From NCBI GenBank assembly GCA_000433035.1, contig FR890815.1:237057-301056 (forward strand): a stretch of 64,000 bases of DNA, given 5' to 3'. The DNA is from Staphylococcus sp. CAG:324. Its GTDB lineage: Bacteria > Bacillota_I > Bacilli_A > ML615J-28 > CAG-313. Of this stretch, positions 56,876 through 64,000 are shown piece by piece (position 1 is the stretch's first letter; every line of letters starts with the position of its first letter). The position numbers and the translations under genes are program-made. The notes beneath the pieces are model-generated. The model was not told the DNA's origin, searched no databases, and saw only the letters and a list, made by a program, of their open reading frames with translations.

Positions 56876-56968
56876 ATGATGAATCAATGCCGTGGTGAAT
56901 ATGGGTATGCTTTCATATTAGTTCTATTTATTTTACTTGCTATTATTGGCGCATGCTGGGGATTCTAA
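56876..56968 (+). CDS. YjcZ-family small hydrophobic protein, 30 residues
   Basis: A very short frame from the ATG at 56876 to TAA at 56968, behind a good AAAGGGGGAAG ribosome site and before its own terminator. The product (MMNQCRGEYGYAF, ILVLFILLAIIGACW, GF) has a polar, Gly/Tyr-containing head followed by a single membrane helix. This is the signature of YjcZ-type proteins, often named sporulation proteins in Bacilli. The function is poorly known. It could be translated in duplicate from ATG-ATG. It hints at a sporulating ancestor or an endospore former. Confidence 0.8.
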   Translation: MMNQCRGEYGYAFILVLFILLAIIGACWGF

Positions 56969-56984
56969 CATGAAACCTTTTATT

Positions 56985-57010
56985 AAGCCTCTTGAAAAAG
57001 AGGTTTTTAA
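56985..57010 (+). terminator. Terminator after the YjcZ-like gene
   Basis: The stem CCTCTT (56988-56993) pairs with AAGAGG (56998-57003) over a GAAA loop, flanked by A and T runs. Confidence 0.88.
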
Positions 57011-57034
57011 TTTTTTTATTTATTATTATCTAGT

Positions 57035-57063
57035 TTGCTAAAATCTTGCATTTATGATATAAT
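57035..57063 (+). promoter_or_regulatory. Promoter of the walJ-rlmH operon
   Basis: TTGCTA, 17 bp, TATAAT, 19 bp before the ATG of walJ. Confidence 0.65.
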
Positions 57064-57082
57064 TTATTATTGGTGAGGGAAT

Positions 57083-57871
57083 ATGGAAATTATTGTACTA
57101 GCAAGTGGCTCTAAGGGTAATGCCACATATATTCAAACAAAAAACAATAAAATTTTACTTGATGCGGGAATTAGTTATTTGCAAATAAAGAATCGACTTT
57201 TATCAAAGGGTATTTTATTAGATAAATTAGATGCAATTTTAATTACCCATGAACATACTGATCATATTAAATATTTAATCAGTATTGCAATGAAAACAAA
57301 AGCTAAAATTTATTTAAGTGAAGAAGTATATAAAATTTTAAATGTAAGACTAAATGGGGGCTTAAATGATTTATCGGTTTATTTTATTAGAGAAAATAAT
57401 CGTTATGATTTCAATGATCTTTTTGTCGTCCCAATGAAATTATCACATGATGCTAGTTGTTGTTTTGGATATTTGTTTAAAGAAAAAGGTCCGGGTAATA
57501 AAACATATGGTTATATTACTGATACTGGTTATATACCAGAGGAATATCTATCCATAATTGCTAATTTACAAGTTATTTCAATTGAATCGAATCATGATGT
57601 TCAAATGTTAAAAGAGAGTAAAAGAACTTGGCCATTGATTCAAAGAATTTTGTCTAATAATGGTCATTTATCAAATATTCAATGTTCAAATTATTTAAGG
57701 GGTTTGAATTATCAATATGTTAGAGTAGTCATTTTATCCCATTTAAGTGAGGAATGTAATTTAGAAAGTTTGGCCTATAGTGAAGTAGTGAAAGTATTTG
57801 ATGGACAAATTCCATGTCAAATTCAAATTGCCAAACAACATGAGGCACTACCAATAATTGAGGTTAAATGA
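57083..57871 (+). CDS. walJ: WalJ (YycJ)-type metallo-beta-lactamase-fold hydrolase
   Basis: Protein of 262 residues. The metal-binding motif THEHTDHI (His56, His58, Asp60, His61) is intact, with LLDAG before it and GYITDTGY and LSHLSEE further on. WalJ is a nuclease-like protein linked to the cell cycle and DNA repair, and usually sits in the walRK operon next to htrA and rlmH. Here walRK and htrA are absent and only rlmH follows, overlapping by one to four bases. Confidence 0.92.
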   Translation: MEIIVLASGSKGNATYIQTKNNKILLDAGISYLQIKNRLLSKGILLDKLDAILITHEHTDHIKYLISIAMKTKAKIYLSEEVYKILNVRLNGGLNDLSVYFIRENNRYDFNDLFVVPMKLSHDASCCFGYLFKEKGPGNKTYGYITDTGYIPEEYLSIIANLQVISIESNHDVQMLKESKRTWPLIQRILSNNGHLSNIQCSNYLRGLNYQYVRVVILSHLSEECNLESLAYSEVVKVFDGQIPCQIQIAKQHEALPIIEVK

Positions 57872-58329
57872 TGATTAAGATAATTTGTATAGGCAAACTG
57901 AAAGAAAAGTTTTTAGTAGATGGCGTTGATGAATATAAAAAAAGAATTGAAGGTTTTCAAAAACTTCAAATATTAGAATTAAAAGAGTATAATACTTCGG
58001 ATATTTCAAAAAATATTGAAAATGAAGGATTTGAAATTTTAGAAAAAATAAATAGTGATGAACATCTTATTACTTTGGAAATTTTGGGGAAGAAATTTGA
58101 TAGTATCACTTTTAGCAAATATTTAGAAAAACAGTTTATCTATGGTGTATCTAAAATTACTTTTGTTATTGGTGGTTCAAATGGATTAAGTGAAGAGGTA
58201 AAAAAACGAAGCAATCTTCATTTATCTTTTTCAGATATGACTTTTCCTCATCAATTAATGAGATTAATATTAATGGAACAATTATATCGAGCATTAACGA
58301 TTATGAATCATAAAGAGTATCATAAATAG
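57871..58329 (+). CDS. rlmH: 23S rRNA pseudouridine-1915 N3-methyltransferase RlmH
   Basis: SPOUT methyltransferase of 152 residues. MIKIICIGKLKEKF aligns with the family start, so the ATG at 57871 is preferred over that at 57868, and its spacing to GAGG is also better. The knot motifs FVIGGSNGLSEEV and SDMTFPHQLMRLILMEQLYRA and the terminal NHKEYHK are fully conserved. It methylates pseudouridine 1915 of 23S rRNA after subunit joining. It overlaps walJ. Confidence 0.97.
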   Translation: MIKIICIGKLKEKFLVDGVDEYKKRIEGFQKLQILELKEYNTSDISKNIENEGFEILEKINSDEHLITLEILGKKFDSITFSKYLEKQFIYGVSKITFVIGGSNGLSEEVKKRSNLHLSFSDMTFPHQLMRLILMEQLYRALTIMNHKEYHK

Positions 58330-58338
58330 GAGGTTGTT

Positions 58339-59196
58339 ATGAACGTTGTATTGAGTATAATTTATTATATTTGTATTGTAGCTTTTATGTTTGGCTACAT
58401 TGTATGTTTTATTATTAATTTAATTCGAGCTATTAAAGTAAATAATAGTATGAAAGAAGACTACAGTAAGGTTAACGCCAAGGTTGTGGAAGTTATTCAT
58501 GAAAAAAAACGTGTATATGTTAAAGTGGAGTATGTATCTCCTACTAATTTTGTTAAATTTGTTGATTATTTTGAATTTACAGAAAAATCTTTTAATGATC
58601 AATATTATGTTGACCAAGAATTAGAAATTTATTACCCTAAAGTTGATGATTTAAAAAGAGTTACTTGCTTTCCAACCTATTTAGAAGGCAATAAAATTAA
58701 AATAAAAGCTGCACCACTTGTGACAGATGCTTTTTTAGCAATTGTCGGTATTTTTATGACTGGTTGGTTTACGACTTTGATTATCAAATCAGGTGGATTT
58801 AACATTTTTAATTCAACGAATACTAATCCTGAAAATTTATTCAATTGTGCAAGTTTTTCATCAATTCTTGTGTATATGTTACCACTTTTTATGTATATTA
58901 CAACGATTCCTTATTTAATTGAAAGATTAACGACTGCTTCAAAAGAAGAAAATCAAAATTATTTAAAGTTATATGGTGCTAAATGTATGGCAGAGGTAAA
59001 AACATTTAAATTTGGTCGTAATAAAGATGCTAAAGGGAATAAAGAATCTTTAATTGAAATTGAATTTTATAATAATAAAGGTGAACTTATTAAAGCCAAT
59101 TTAAATTCATTTATGTATACTGAAACGCAAGAGCAATATATCAACATTTTATATGATTTAAAAAATCCTAAAAATGTTGTTTATATGAGAAAGTAA
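58339..59196 (+). CDS. Membrane protein with DUF3592-like domain
   Basis: Protein of 285 residues behind AGGAGG. An N-terminal membrane helix (about 4-30), a soluble beta part (about 45-115, with VKVEYVSPTNFVKF and IYYPKVDD) like the DUF3592 fold, two more membrane segments (about 130-155 and 180-200), and a second similar beta part (about 215-285). No enzyme motif, and the function is unknown. It lies one base before uvrB and belongs to the walJ-rlmH-uvrB-mnmA run. Confidence 0.7.
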   Translation: MNVVLSIIYYICIVAFMFGYIVCFIINLIRAIKVNNSMKEDYSKVNAKVVEVIHEKKRVYVKVEYVSPTNFVKFVDYFEFTEKSFNDQYYVDQELEIYYPKVDDLKRVTCFPTYLEGNKIKIKAAPLVTDAFLAIVGIFMTGWFTTLIIKSGGFNIFNSTNTNPENLFNCASFSSILVYMLPLFMYITTIPYLIERLTTASKEENQNYLKLYGAKCMAEVKTFKFGRNKDAKGNKESLIEIEFYNNKGELIKANLNSFMYTETQEQYINILYDLKNPKNVVYMRK

Positions 59197-59197
59197 A

Positions 59198-61195
59198 ATG
59201 AATAAGTTTAAACTTGTTGCTCCCTATCAACCTATGGGTGATCAAATTGAGGCAATTCAACATTTAACGCAAAATATTGAACTTGGCATTAGTGAGCAAA
59301 CTTTGCTTGGTGCAACCGGAACAGGAAAGACATTTACGATTGCAAATGTGATAGCTAATGTTAATAAACCAACAATTGTGCTTGCTCATAACAAAACTTT
59401 AGCAGGACAACTTTATGCAGAACTTAAAAGTTTATTTCCAGAAAATCGTGTAGAATATTTTATTTCCTATTATGATTATTATCAACCTGAGGCTTATGTT
59501 CCAAGTAAAGATATGTATATTGAAAAAGATTCTAGCATTAATGATGAAATAGACCAGATGCGTCATGCCGCAACCCAAAGCATTTTAGAGCGAAGAGATA
59601 CCATTATTGTAGCCTCTGTTTCTTGTATTTATGGAATTGGAGATCCTGAAGATTATGAAAATTCTATGTTGGTATTGAGAAAAGCAGAACACCTGAAAAG
59701 AGAGGTTCTTTTAGAAAAATTAGTATCTATGCAATTTGTTAGAAATAATATGAATTTTGAAAGAGGGACTTTTCGGGTTAAAGGTGATAATGTAGATATT
59801 TTACCTACTAGTGAGAGTAATAATGGTATTCGGGTAACTTTTTTTGATGATGAAATTGAACGTATTGCCTATTTTGATACTACAACCGGTAAAGTAACGA
59901 AATTAACAGATGTTGTTTCAATTTTTCCTGCAACCCATTTCGTTTTAAATGATGCTAAAAAAGAAGAGGCAATTAGAAGAATTGAAGAAGAATTACAAGA
60001 GCGAATAAAATATTTTAACGAACGGGGACAATTATTAGAGGCTGAACGAATTGAACAAAGAACAAAATATGATATTGAAATGTTAAAAGAAATTGGCAGT
60101 TGTAGCGGAGTTGAAAATTATTCTAGACACTTAAGTTTAAGAAAAGCAGGTGAAACTCCATCTGTTTTGCTTGACTTTTTTGGTGAGGACTATTTGATGG
60201 TCATTGATGAGTCACATGTAACGATTCCACAAGTTAGGGGTATGTTTAATGGTGACCGTAGTCGCAAACAAACTCTTGTGGATTATGGTTTTAGATTACC
60301 ATCGGCTCTTGATAATAGGCCATTAAATTTTGAAGAATTTGAACAAAAAATAAAACAAGTCATATATGTTTCAGCTACACCAGGAGATTATGAACTCAAG
60401 CGTAGTTATGAAATTGTTGAACAAATTATTAGACCAACTGGTTTACTTGATCCTTTAATTGAAGTAAGAAAGACTAAAAATCAAATTGATTTTATAATGG
60501 CTGATCTCAAAAAACAGATCAGTAAGCATGAAAGAACTTTAATTACGACTTTAACAATTAAAATGAGTGAGGATTTAACTGCTTATTTAAAAGAAAATGG
60601 AATTAAAGTTGCCTACTTACATTCAGAAATTAAGGCTTTAGAAAGATTAGAAATTATTCGAAAACTTCGTCAAGGAATTTATGATGTATTAGTTGGTATT
60701 AACCTTTTAAGAGAAGGATTGGATATACCTGAGGTTAGTTTGATATGTATTTTAGATGCAGACAAAGAAGGTTTCTTAAGAAGTGAGCGTTCTCTTATTC
60801 AAACTATTGGAAGGGCTGCTCGTAATAAAGATGGACGTGTGATTATGTATGCTGATACCATTACGGAATCTATGCAAAAAGCAATTGATGAAACTAATCG
60901 AAGAAGACATATTCAAGAAGAATATAATCGTCTGCATCATATTACACCGACAACAATTAAAAAGGAAATTGGTGAAAGTTTATCGATTGAATCAGATAAT
61001 ATCAATGAAAATATCAATGAAAATATTAATGAAATAATCAGTGTTGAAACCTTTAAAAAGGCATCCAAAATTGAACAAAAAAATATTATTGCAACTCTTG
61101 AAAAACAAATGAAGGAGGCGGCAAGTAAACTTAATTTTGAAGAAGCGATGAGTATTAGAGATATTATTTTTGAATTAAAAGCAGGTGGAAAATAG
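59198..61195 (+). CDS. uvrB: Excinuclease ABC subunit B
   Basis: Helicase-like damage-verification subunit of nucleotide excision repair, 665 residues. Walker A LLGATGTGKTFT (38-45), the beta-hairpin YYDYYQPEAYVP, Walker B VIDESH, helicase motifs VI (TIGRAARN) and the C-terminal UVR domain that binds UvrC (about 625-660) are all present. A low-complexity NINE-NINE-NINE stretch, coded by three 12-bp repeats, links the helicase and UVR domains. uvrA is not adjacent; in many Firmicutes it directly follows uvrB. The stop overlaps the mnmA start by one base. Confidence 0.97.
   Translation: MNKFKLVAPYQPMGDQIEAIQHLTQNIELGISEQTLLGATGTGKTFTIANVIANVNKPTIVLAHNKTLAGQLYAELKSLFPENRVEYFISYYDYYQPEAYVPSKDMYIEKDSSINDEIDQMRHAATQSILERRDTIIVASVSCIYGIGDPEDYENSMLVLRKAEHLKREVLLEKLVSMQFVRNNMNFERGTFRVKGDNVDILPTSESNNGIRVTFFDDEIERIAYFDTTTGKVTKLTDVVSIFPATHFVLNDAKKEEAIRRIEEELQERIKYFNERGQLLEAERIEQRTKYDIEMLKEIGSCSGVENYSRHLSLRKAGETPSVLLDFFGEDYLMVIDESHVTIPQVRGMFNGDRSRKQTLVDYGFRLPSALDNRPLNFEEFEQKIKQVIYVSATPGDYELKRSYEIVEQIIRPTGLLDPLIEVRKTKNQIDFIMADLKKQISKHERTLITTLTIKMSEDLTAYLKENGIKVAYLHSEIKALERLEIIRKLRQGIYDVLVGINLLREGLDIPEVSLICILDADKEGFLRSERSLIQTIGRAARNKDGRVIMYADTITESMQKAIDETNRRRHIQEEYNRLHHITPTTIKKEIGESLSIESDNINENINENINEIISVETFKKASKIEQKNIIATLEKQMKEAASKLNFEEAMSIRDIIFELKAGGK
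60998..61033 (+). repeat. Three tandem 12-bp repeats inside uvrB
   Basis: AATATCAATGAA twice, then AATATTAATGAA. It codes for Asn-Ile-Asn-Glu three times in the linker before the UVR domain. Confidence 0.9.
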
Positions 61196-62325
61196 TGGAA
61201 AATAAAAAAATAAAAGTCATTGTTGGTTTATCTGGGGGAGTAGATAGTAGTGTTGCTTTACTTAAATTGAAAGAACAAGGATATGATGTAGAGGCTATGT
61301 ATATGCGCAATTGGGATTCTGCTATTAATAATGATGTTCTTGGAAATCCTGATTTAATGGATGAAGTATGTCCACAAGAAAGAGATTATCAGGATGCTAA
61401 AAAAGTAGCTCATCAATTAGGAATTCAATTGCATCGCGTTGATTTTATTGAAGAATATTGGGATTCAGTTTTTAGTTTTTTCTTGTCAGAATATAAAAAA
61501 AATAGAACACCTAATCCAGATATTTTATGCAATAAAGAGATAAAATTTAAGACATTTTTAGATAAAGCCATTGCACTTGGAGCCGATTATATTGCAATGG
61601 GACACTATGCGAGAGTGATTCATGATGGTGACAAACACTATTTATTGAGAGGAATTGATGAAAATAAAGATCAAACATACTTCTTATCACAGCTTAGTTC
61701 TGCACAACTTGCTAAAGCATTATTTCCTATAGGAGATATGTTGAAACCATCAGTTAGAGAACTTGCGAGAAAATATCAATTGGTGGTTGCTGATAAAAAA
61801 GATTCAACAGGAGTATGTTTTATCGGAGAAAGGAACTTTAAAGAATTTTTAATGAACTACATCCCAGCTACTCCTGGTGAAATAATATCGACTGATGGTA
61901 GAATTGTAGGTCATCATGATGGAGTAATGTATTATACAATTGGTCAAAGAAGAGGTCTTCATATTGGCGGTCCTGGCGAGGCTTGGTTTGTATGTGGAAA
62001 AGATACAACCAAAAATCAACTCATTGTTGGTCAAGGTAAAGATACAGAACTTTTATATGCGAATCGTGTTATTGTAACCGATGTGAATATAATCAATGGA
62101 ACTTTTAGCAATAATCAAAAAATGACGGCAAAATTTAGATATCGTCAACCAGATGAAGAAATTACGGTATCTTGGGTGAATGAAAATACTTTAGAGGTAA
62201 AATGTAGTAGACCAGTTAAAGCGATTACTCCAGGTCAGGCTTGTGTGTTTTATGATGGTGAGTACTGTCTTGGGGGCGGGACGATTGATAAAGTTTATAT
62301 GGATAATATTTTAAGAAAATATTAA
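61195..62325 (+). CDS. mnmA: tRNA-specific 2-thiouridylase MnmA
   Basis: Protein of 376 residues, starting at GTG behind AGGTGG and sharing one base with the uvrB stop. PP-loop GLSGGVDSS (11-19), the two catalytic cysteines Cys112 (DILCNKEIKF) and Cys208 (GVCFIGER), and the C-terminal barrel (YTIGQRRG, GQACVFYDGE) are intact. It forms 2-thiouridine at the wobble position of tRNA for Lys, Glu and Gln. Confidence 0.97.
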   Translation: MENKKIKVIVGLSGGVDSSVALLKLKEQGYDVEAMYMRNWDSAINNDVLGNPDLMDEVCPQERDYQDAKKVAHQLGIQLHRVDFIEEYWDSVFSFFLSEYKKNRTPNPDILCNKEIKFKTFLDKAIALGADYIAMGHYARVIHDGDKHYLLRGIDENKDQTYFLSQLSSAQLAKALFPIGDMLKPSVRELARKYQLVVADKKDSTGVCFIGERNFKEFLMNYIPATPGEIISTDGRIVGHHDGVMYYTIGQRRGLHIGGPGEAWFVCGKDTTKNQLIVGQGKDTELLYANRVIVTDVNIINGTFSNNQKMTAKFRYRQPDEEITVSWVNENTLEVKCSRPVKAITPGQACVFYDGEYCLGGGTIDKVYMDNILRKY

Positions 62326-62328
62326 AAA

Positions 62329-62372
62329 ACAAACGTGTTTAATCAACTATGAAGCAAATTAAGCACGTTTGT
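62329..62372 (+). terminator. Long hairpin between mnmA and recD2
   Basis: A 15-bp stem, ACAAACGTGTTTAAT (62329-62343) with ATTAAGCACGTTTGT (62358-62372, one wobble). There is no strong T run after it, and a TATAAT box (62373-62378) follows at once. It may be a weak terminator or an attenuator-like element. Confidence 0.6.
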
Positions 62373-62403
62373 TATAATTTATAGTATAGAAGGAGGTTGT
62401 AGA

Positions 62404-64000
62404 TTGGAAAGCATTAGTGGTATTATCACAAAAATTAATTATTATAATCCCGAAAATGGGTATACAGTAGTTATTTTAGAACTTGATTATAAAGATAAAA
62501 CAATTGCGATGAAAAAAAGCAAAATTGTTGGTAATACAATTGCATTAGTTGGTTATTTTGATCGGGAACCTCATGAGATGGAAGAATATACTTTTAATGG
62601 TGACTTTGTCAAAGATCACAATTATGGATTACAATTTAGATTCAATCGTTTTGAAAGAAAGGCTATCAAAACGGAACAAGGAATGATTAGTTATTTATCT
62701 AGTGATATGTTTCCAGGCATTGGTCCTAAAATTGCCAAAACGATTGTTGAAAAATTAGGGTTAAATTGTTTGACTCTTATTAAAGAAAATGAAGATGCTT
62801 TAAAAGAGATCAATCTAACAGACAAACAAAAAGCCATCATTAAAACAGGGATAATTAGTGATGAAATTAACCAAGAAACAATAGTTTTTTTCTTAGATAA
62901 TGGTATTTCAATGGATATGGCTCACAAAATCATTGCTGTTTTTGGGGATATGGCAAAAGAAATTGTACTAGAAAATCCCTATGTATTGATGGAAAAAATT
63001 GAACGATTTGGTTTTAAAAAAAATGATGCGTTTGCTTTAAAAATCGGTATTAAAGAAAATAGTATTGTTAGATTAAAGGCATTAATAACATATGTTTTGC
63101 AAGAAACTTTATATAGTGTTGGAAATAGTTATATTGCCAAAATTGATTTATATGATTATACAGTTAAATATTTAGGGCAAGATATTGATGGAGATCTATA
63201 TGATAAAGTGTTAGAAAACCTTGCTTCTAATAAGAAAATTTATATAGATATAGATAAAAATATTTTTGATTATAAAATGTATATTCAAGAATTAGAATTG
63301 GCATCAGAATTATCTAAAATGCTAAAAGGTAAAAGAGATCTTAATCAAAAAATGCTAAAGTATGATGAAAAAGAGATCAATAAGAATTACTATAAAATTA
63401 AATATAACTCGCATCTTGAATTCAGTAAAGAACAAGAAAATGCCATTTTAAGTGCTTTTACCGAACCTGTTATCATTATTACAGGAGGACCTGGTACAGG
63501 TAAAACGACAATTGTTAAAGCCATTATTGAAATGTATTTGAAACTTAATAAAGACAATACAGCAGTAGCGGATTATATTGCATTACTTGCGCCAACCGGA
63601 AAAGCGGCTAAAAGGCTCAAAGAATCAACTCAAATGGCAGCAATGACTATTCATAAATATTTAGGTTATATGGGAGGGAATAGTTTTACTTATTCTAAAT
63701 ATCATAAAACTTCTGCAAAATTAATTATTGTTGATGAAGCTTCCATGATGGATTTGCCACTGGCATCAAGGTTGATAACCTCAATGCAAGATGATGCAAG
63801 ACTTATTATTGTTGGTGATGTGGATCAACTTCCAAGTGTTGGTCCAGGACAAGTTTTAAAAGATTTAATTGATTCAAGAGAAATTAAAACAATTAGACTT
63901 ACTAAAATCCATCGTCAAGCTGAAAATTCCAGCATTATTCAACTGGCTCATCATATCAATGAAGGAGTTCTTCCCGAAAATATTTTAGATAAATTAAGTG
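62404..64000 (+). CDS. recD2: RecD2-type ATP-dependent helicase, 3'-truncated by the window edge
   Basis: The TTG at 62404 is the likely start, since AGGAGG lies 6-8 bp before it and the product opens with the family motif SISGIITKINYYNPENGYTV (OB fold). About 532 codons are in the window; RecD2 has about 740. Helix-hairpin-helix segment FPGIGPKIAKTIVEKLG, Walker A GGPGTGKTT (361-369), LLAPTGKAAKRL (motif Ia) and Walker B IIVDEASMMD are visible, then VGDVDQLPSVGPGQVLKD and KIHRQ. It is a 5'-3' DNA helicase that acts in repair outside any RecBCD complex. The C-terminal motifs lie beyond the window. Confidence 0.95.
   Translation, partial: MESISGIITKINYYNPENGYTVVILELDYKDKTIAMKKSKIVGNTIALVGYFDREPHEMEEYTFNGDFVKDHNYGLQFRFNRFERKAIKTEQGMISYLSSDMFPGIGPKIAKTIVEKLGLNCLTLIKENEDALKEINLTDKQKAIIKTGIISDEINQETIVFFLDNGISMDMAHKIIAVFGDMAKEIVLENPYVLMEKIERFGFKKNDAFALKIGIKENSIVRLKALITYVLQETLYSVGNSYIAKIDLYDYTVKYLGQDIDGDLYDKVLENLASNKKIYIDIDKNIFDYKMYIQELELASELSKMLKGKRDLNQKMLKYDEKEINKNYYKIKYNSHLEFSKEQENAILSAFTEPVIIITGGPGTGKTTIVKAIIEMYLKLNKDNTAVADYIALLAPTGKAAKRLKESTQMAAMTIHKYLGYMGGNSFTYSKYHKTSAKLIIVDEASMMDLPLASRLITSMQDDARLIIVGDVDQLPSVGPGQVLKDLIDSREIKTIRLTKIHRQAENSSIIQLAHHINEGVLPENILDKLS

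Noticed and set aside
1..64000. Mycoplasma-type genetic code (TGA as Trp) because of the very low GC content
   Set aside because: TGA ends several genes with correct family lengths (for example walJ and the lipoprotein at 3641), and conserved Trp residues are coded by TGG. A class A PBP also shows a cell wall.

Overview
The window is AT-rich chromosomal DNA from a low-GC, cell-walled member of the Firmicutes (Bacilli in the broad sense; the Erysipelotrichia / RF39 / Haloplasma neighbourhood would fit). This rests on the AT-rich base use, AGGAGG-type ribosome sites, a bifunctional penicillin-binding protein, a family of large lipoproteins carrying InlB-type B-repeats and BspA-type leucine-rich repeats, a tiny YjcZ-like protein, and the walJ-rlmH pair. 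TGA, TAA and TAG all end genes and TGG encodes tryptophan, so the standard bacterial code applies, not Mycoplasma code 4.

Layout. 1-3.3 kb: fusA (5' end outside the window) and tuf. 3.6-24.8 kb: a surface block of six large or small secreted proteins, all on the + strand and split into separate units by strong hairpin terminators. They are a PrcB-like lipoprotein with a trypsin-like protease, an Ig/InlB-repeat lipoprotein with a 2070-residue subtilase-LRR protein, a doubly flavin-binding LRR lipoprotein, and a beta-helix protein ending in a peptidoglycan amidase. 24.9-27.2 kb: an apparently autoregulated marR-plsY-like-ugtP-like lipid operon with a near-consensus promoter and a perfect operator palindrome. 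27.5-28.7 kb: an MFS permease.

28.7-39.7 kb is an accessory defence island. It holds an Avs-like restriction nuclease-STAND NTPase, a dead OLD-like ATPase/TOPRIM gene, a small membrane protein, an apparently intact Hachiman pair (HamA nuclease, HamB helicase), an XRE regulator, a DNA cytosine methyltransferase remnant fused by deletion to a DUF2075 helicase tail, a dead MazG-like pyrophosphohydrolase and an autoinhibited Fic AMP-transferase. Intact and clearly decaying genes lie side by side.

39.9-64 kb returns to housekeeping: PepO-type M13 peptidase, TatD DNase, a PDZ-less HtrA-like lipoprotein, PBP1a (-), a zinc-ribbon membrane protein, YchF, CCA/poly(A) polymerase, YhaM, two giant paralogous SurA/PrsA-like envelope proteins (-), a 30-residue YjcZ-like protein, WalJ, RlmH, a membrane protein, UvrB, MnmA and RecD2 (3' end outside the window). 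No tRNA, rRNA or CRISPR array was recognised. The most unusual items are the flavin-binding surface protein with its very recent internal duplication, the protease/PrcB-like pair, and the half-decayed defence island.
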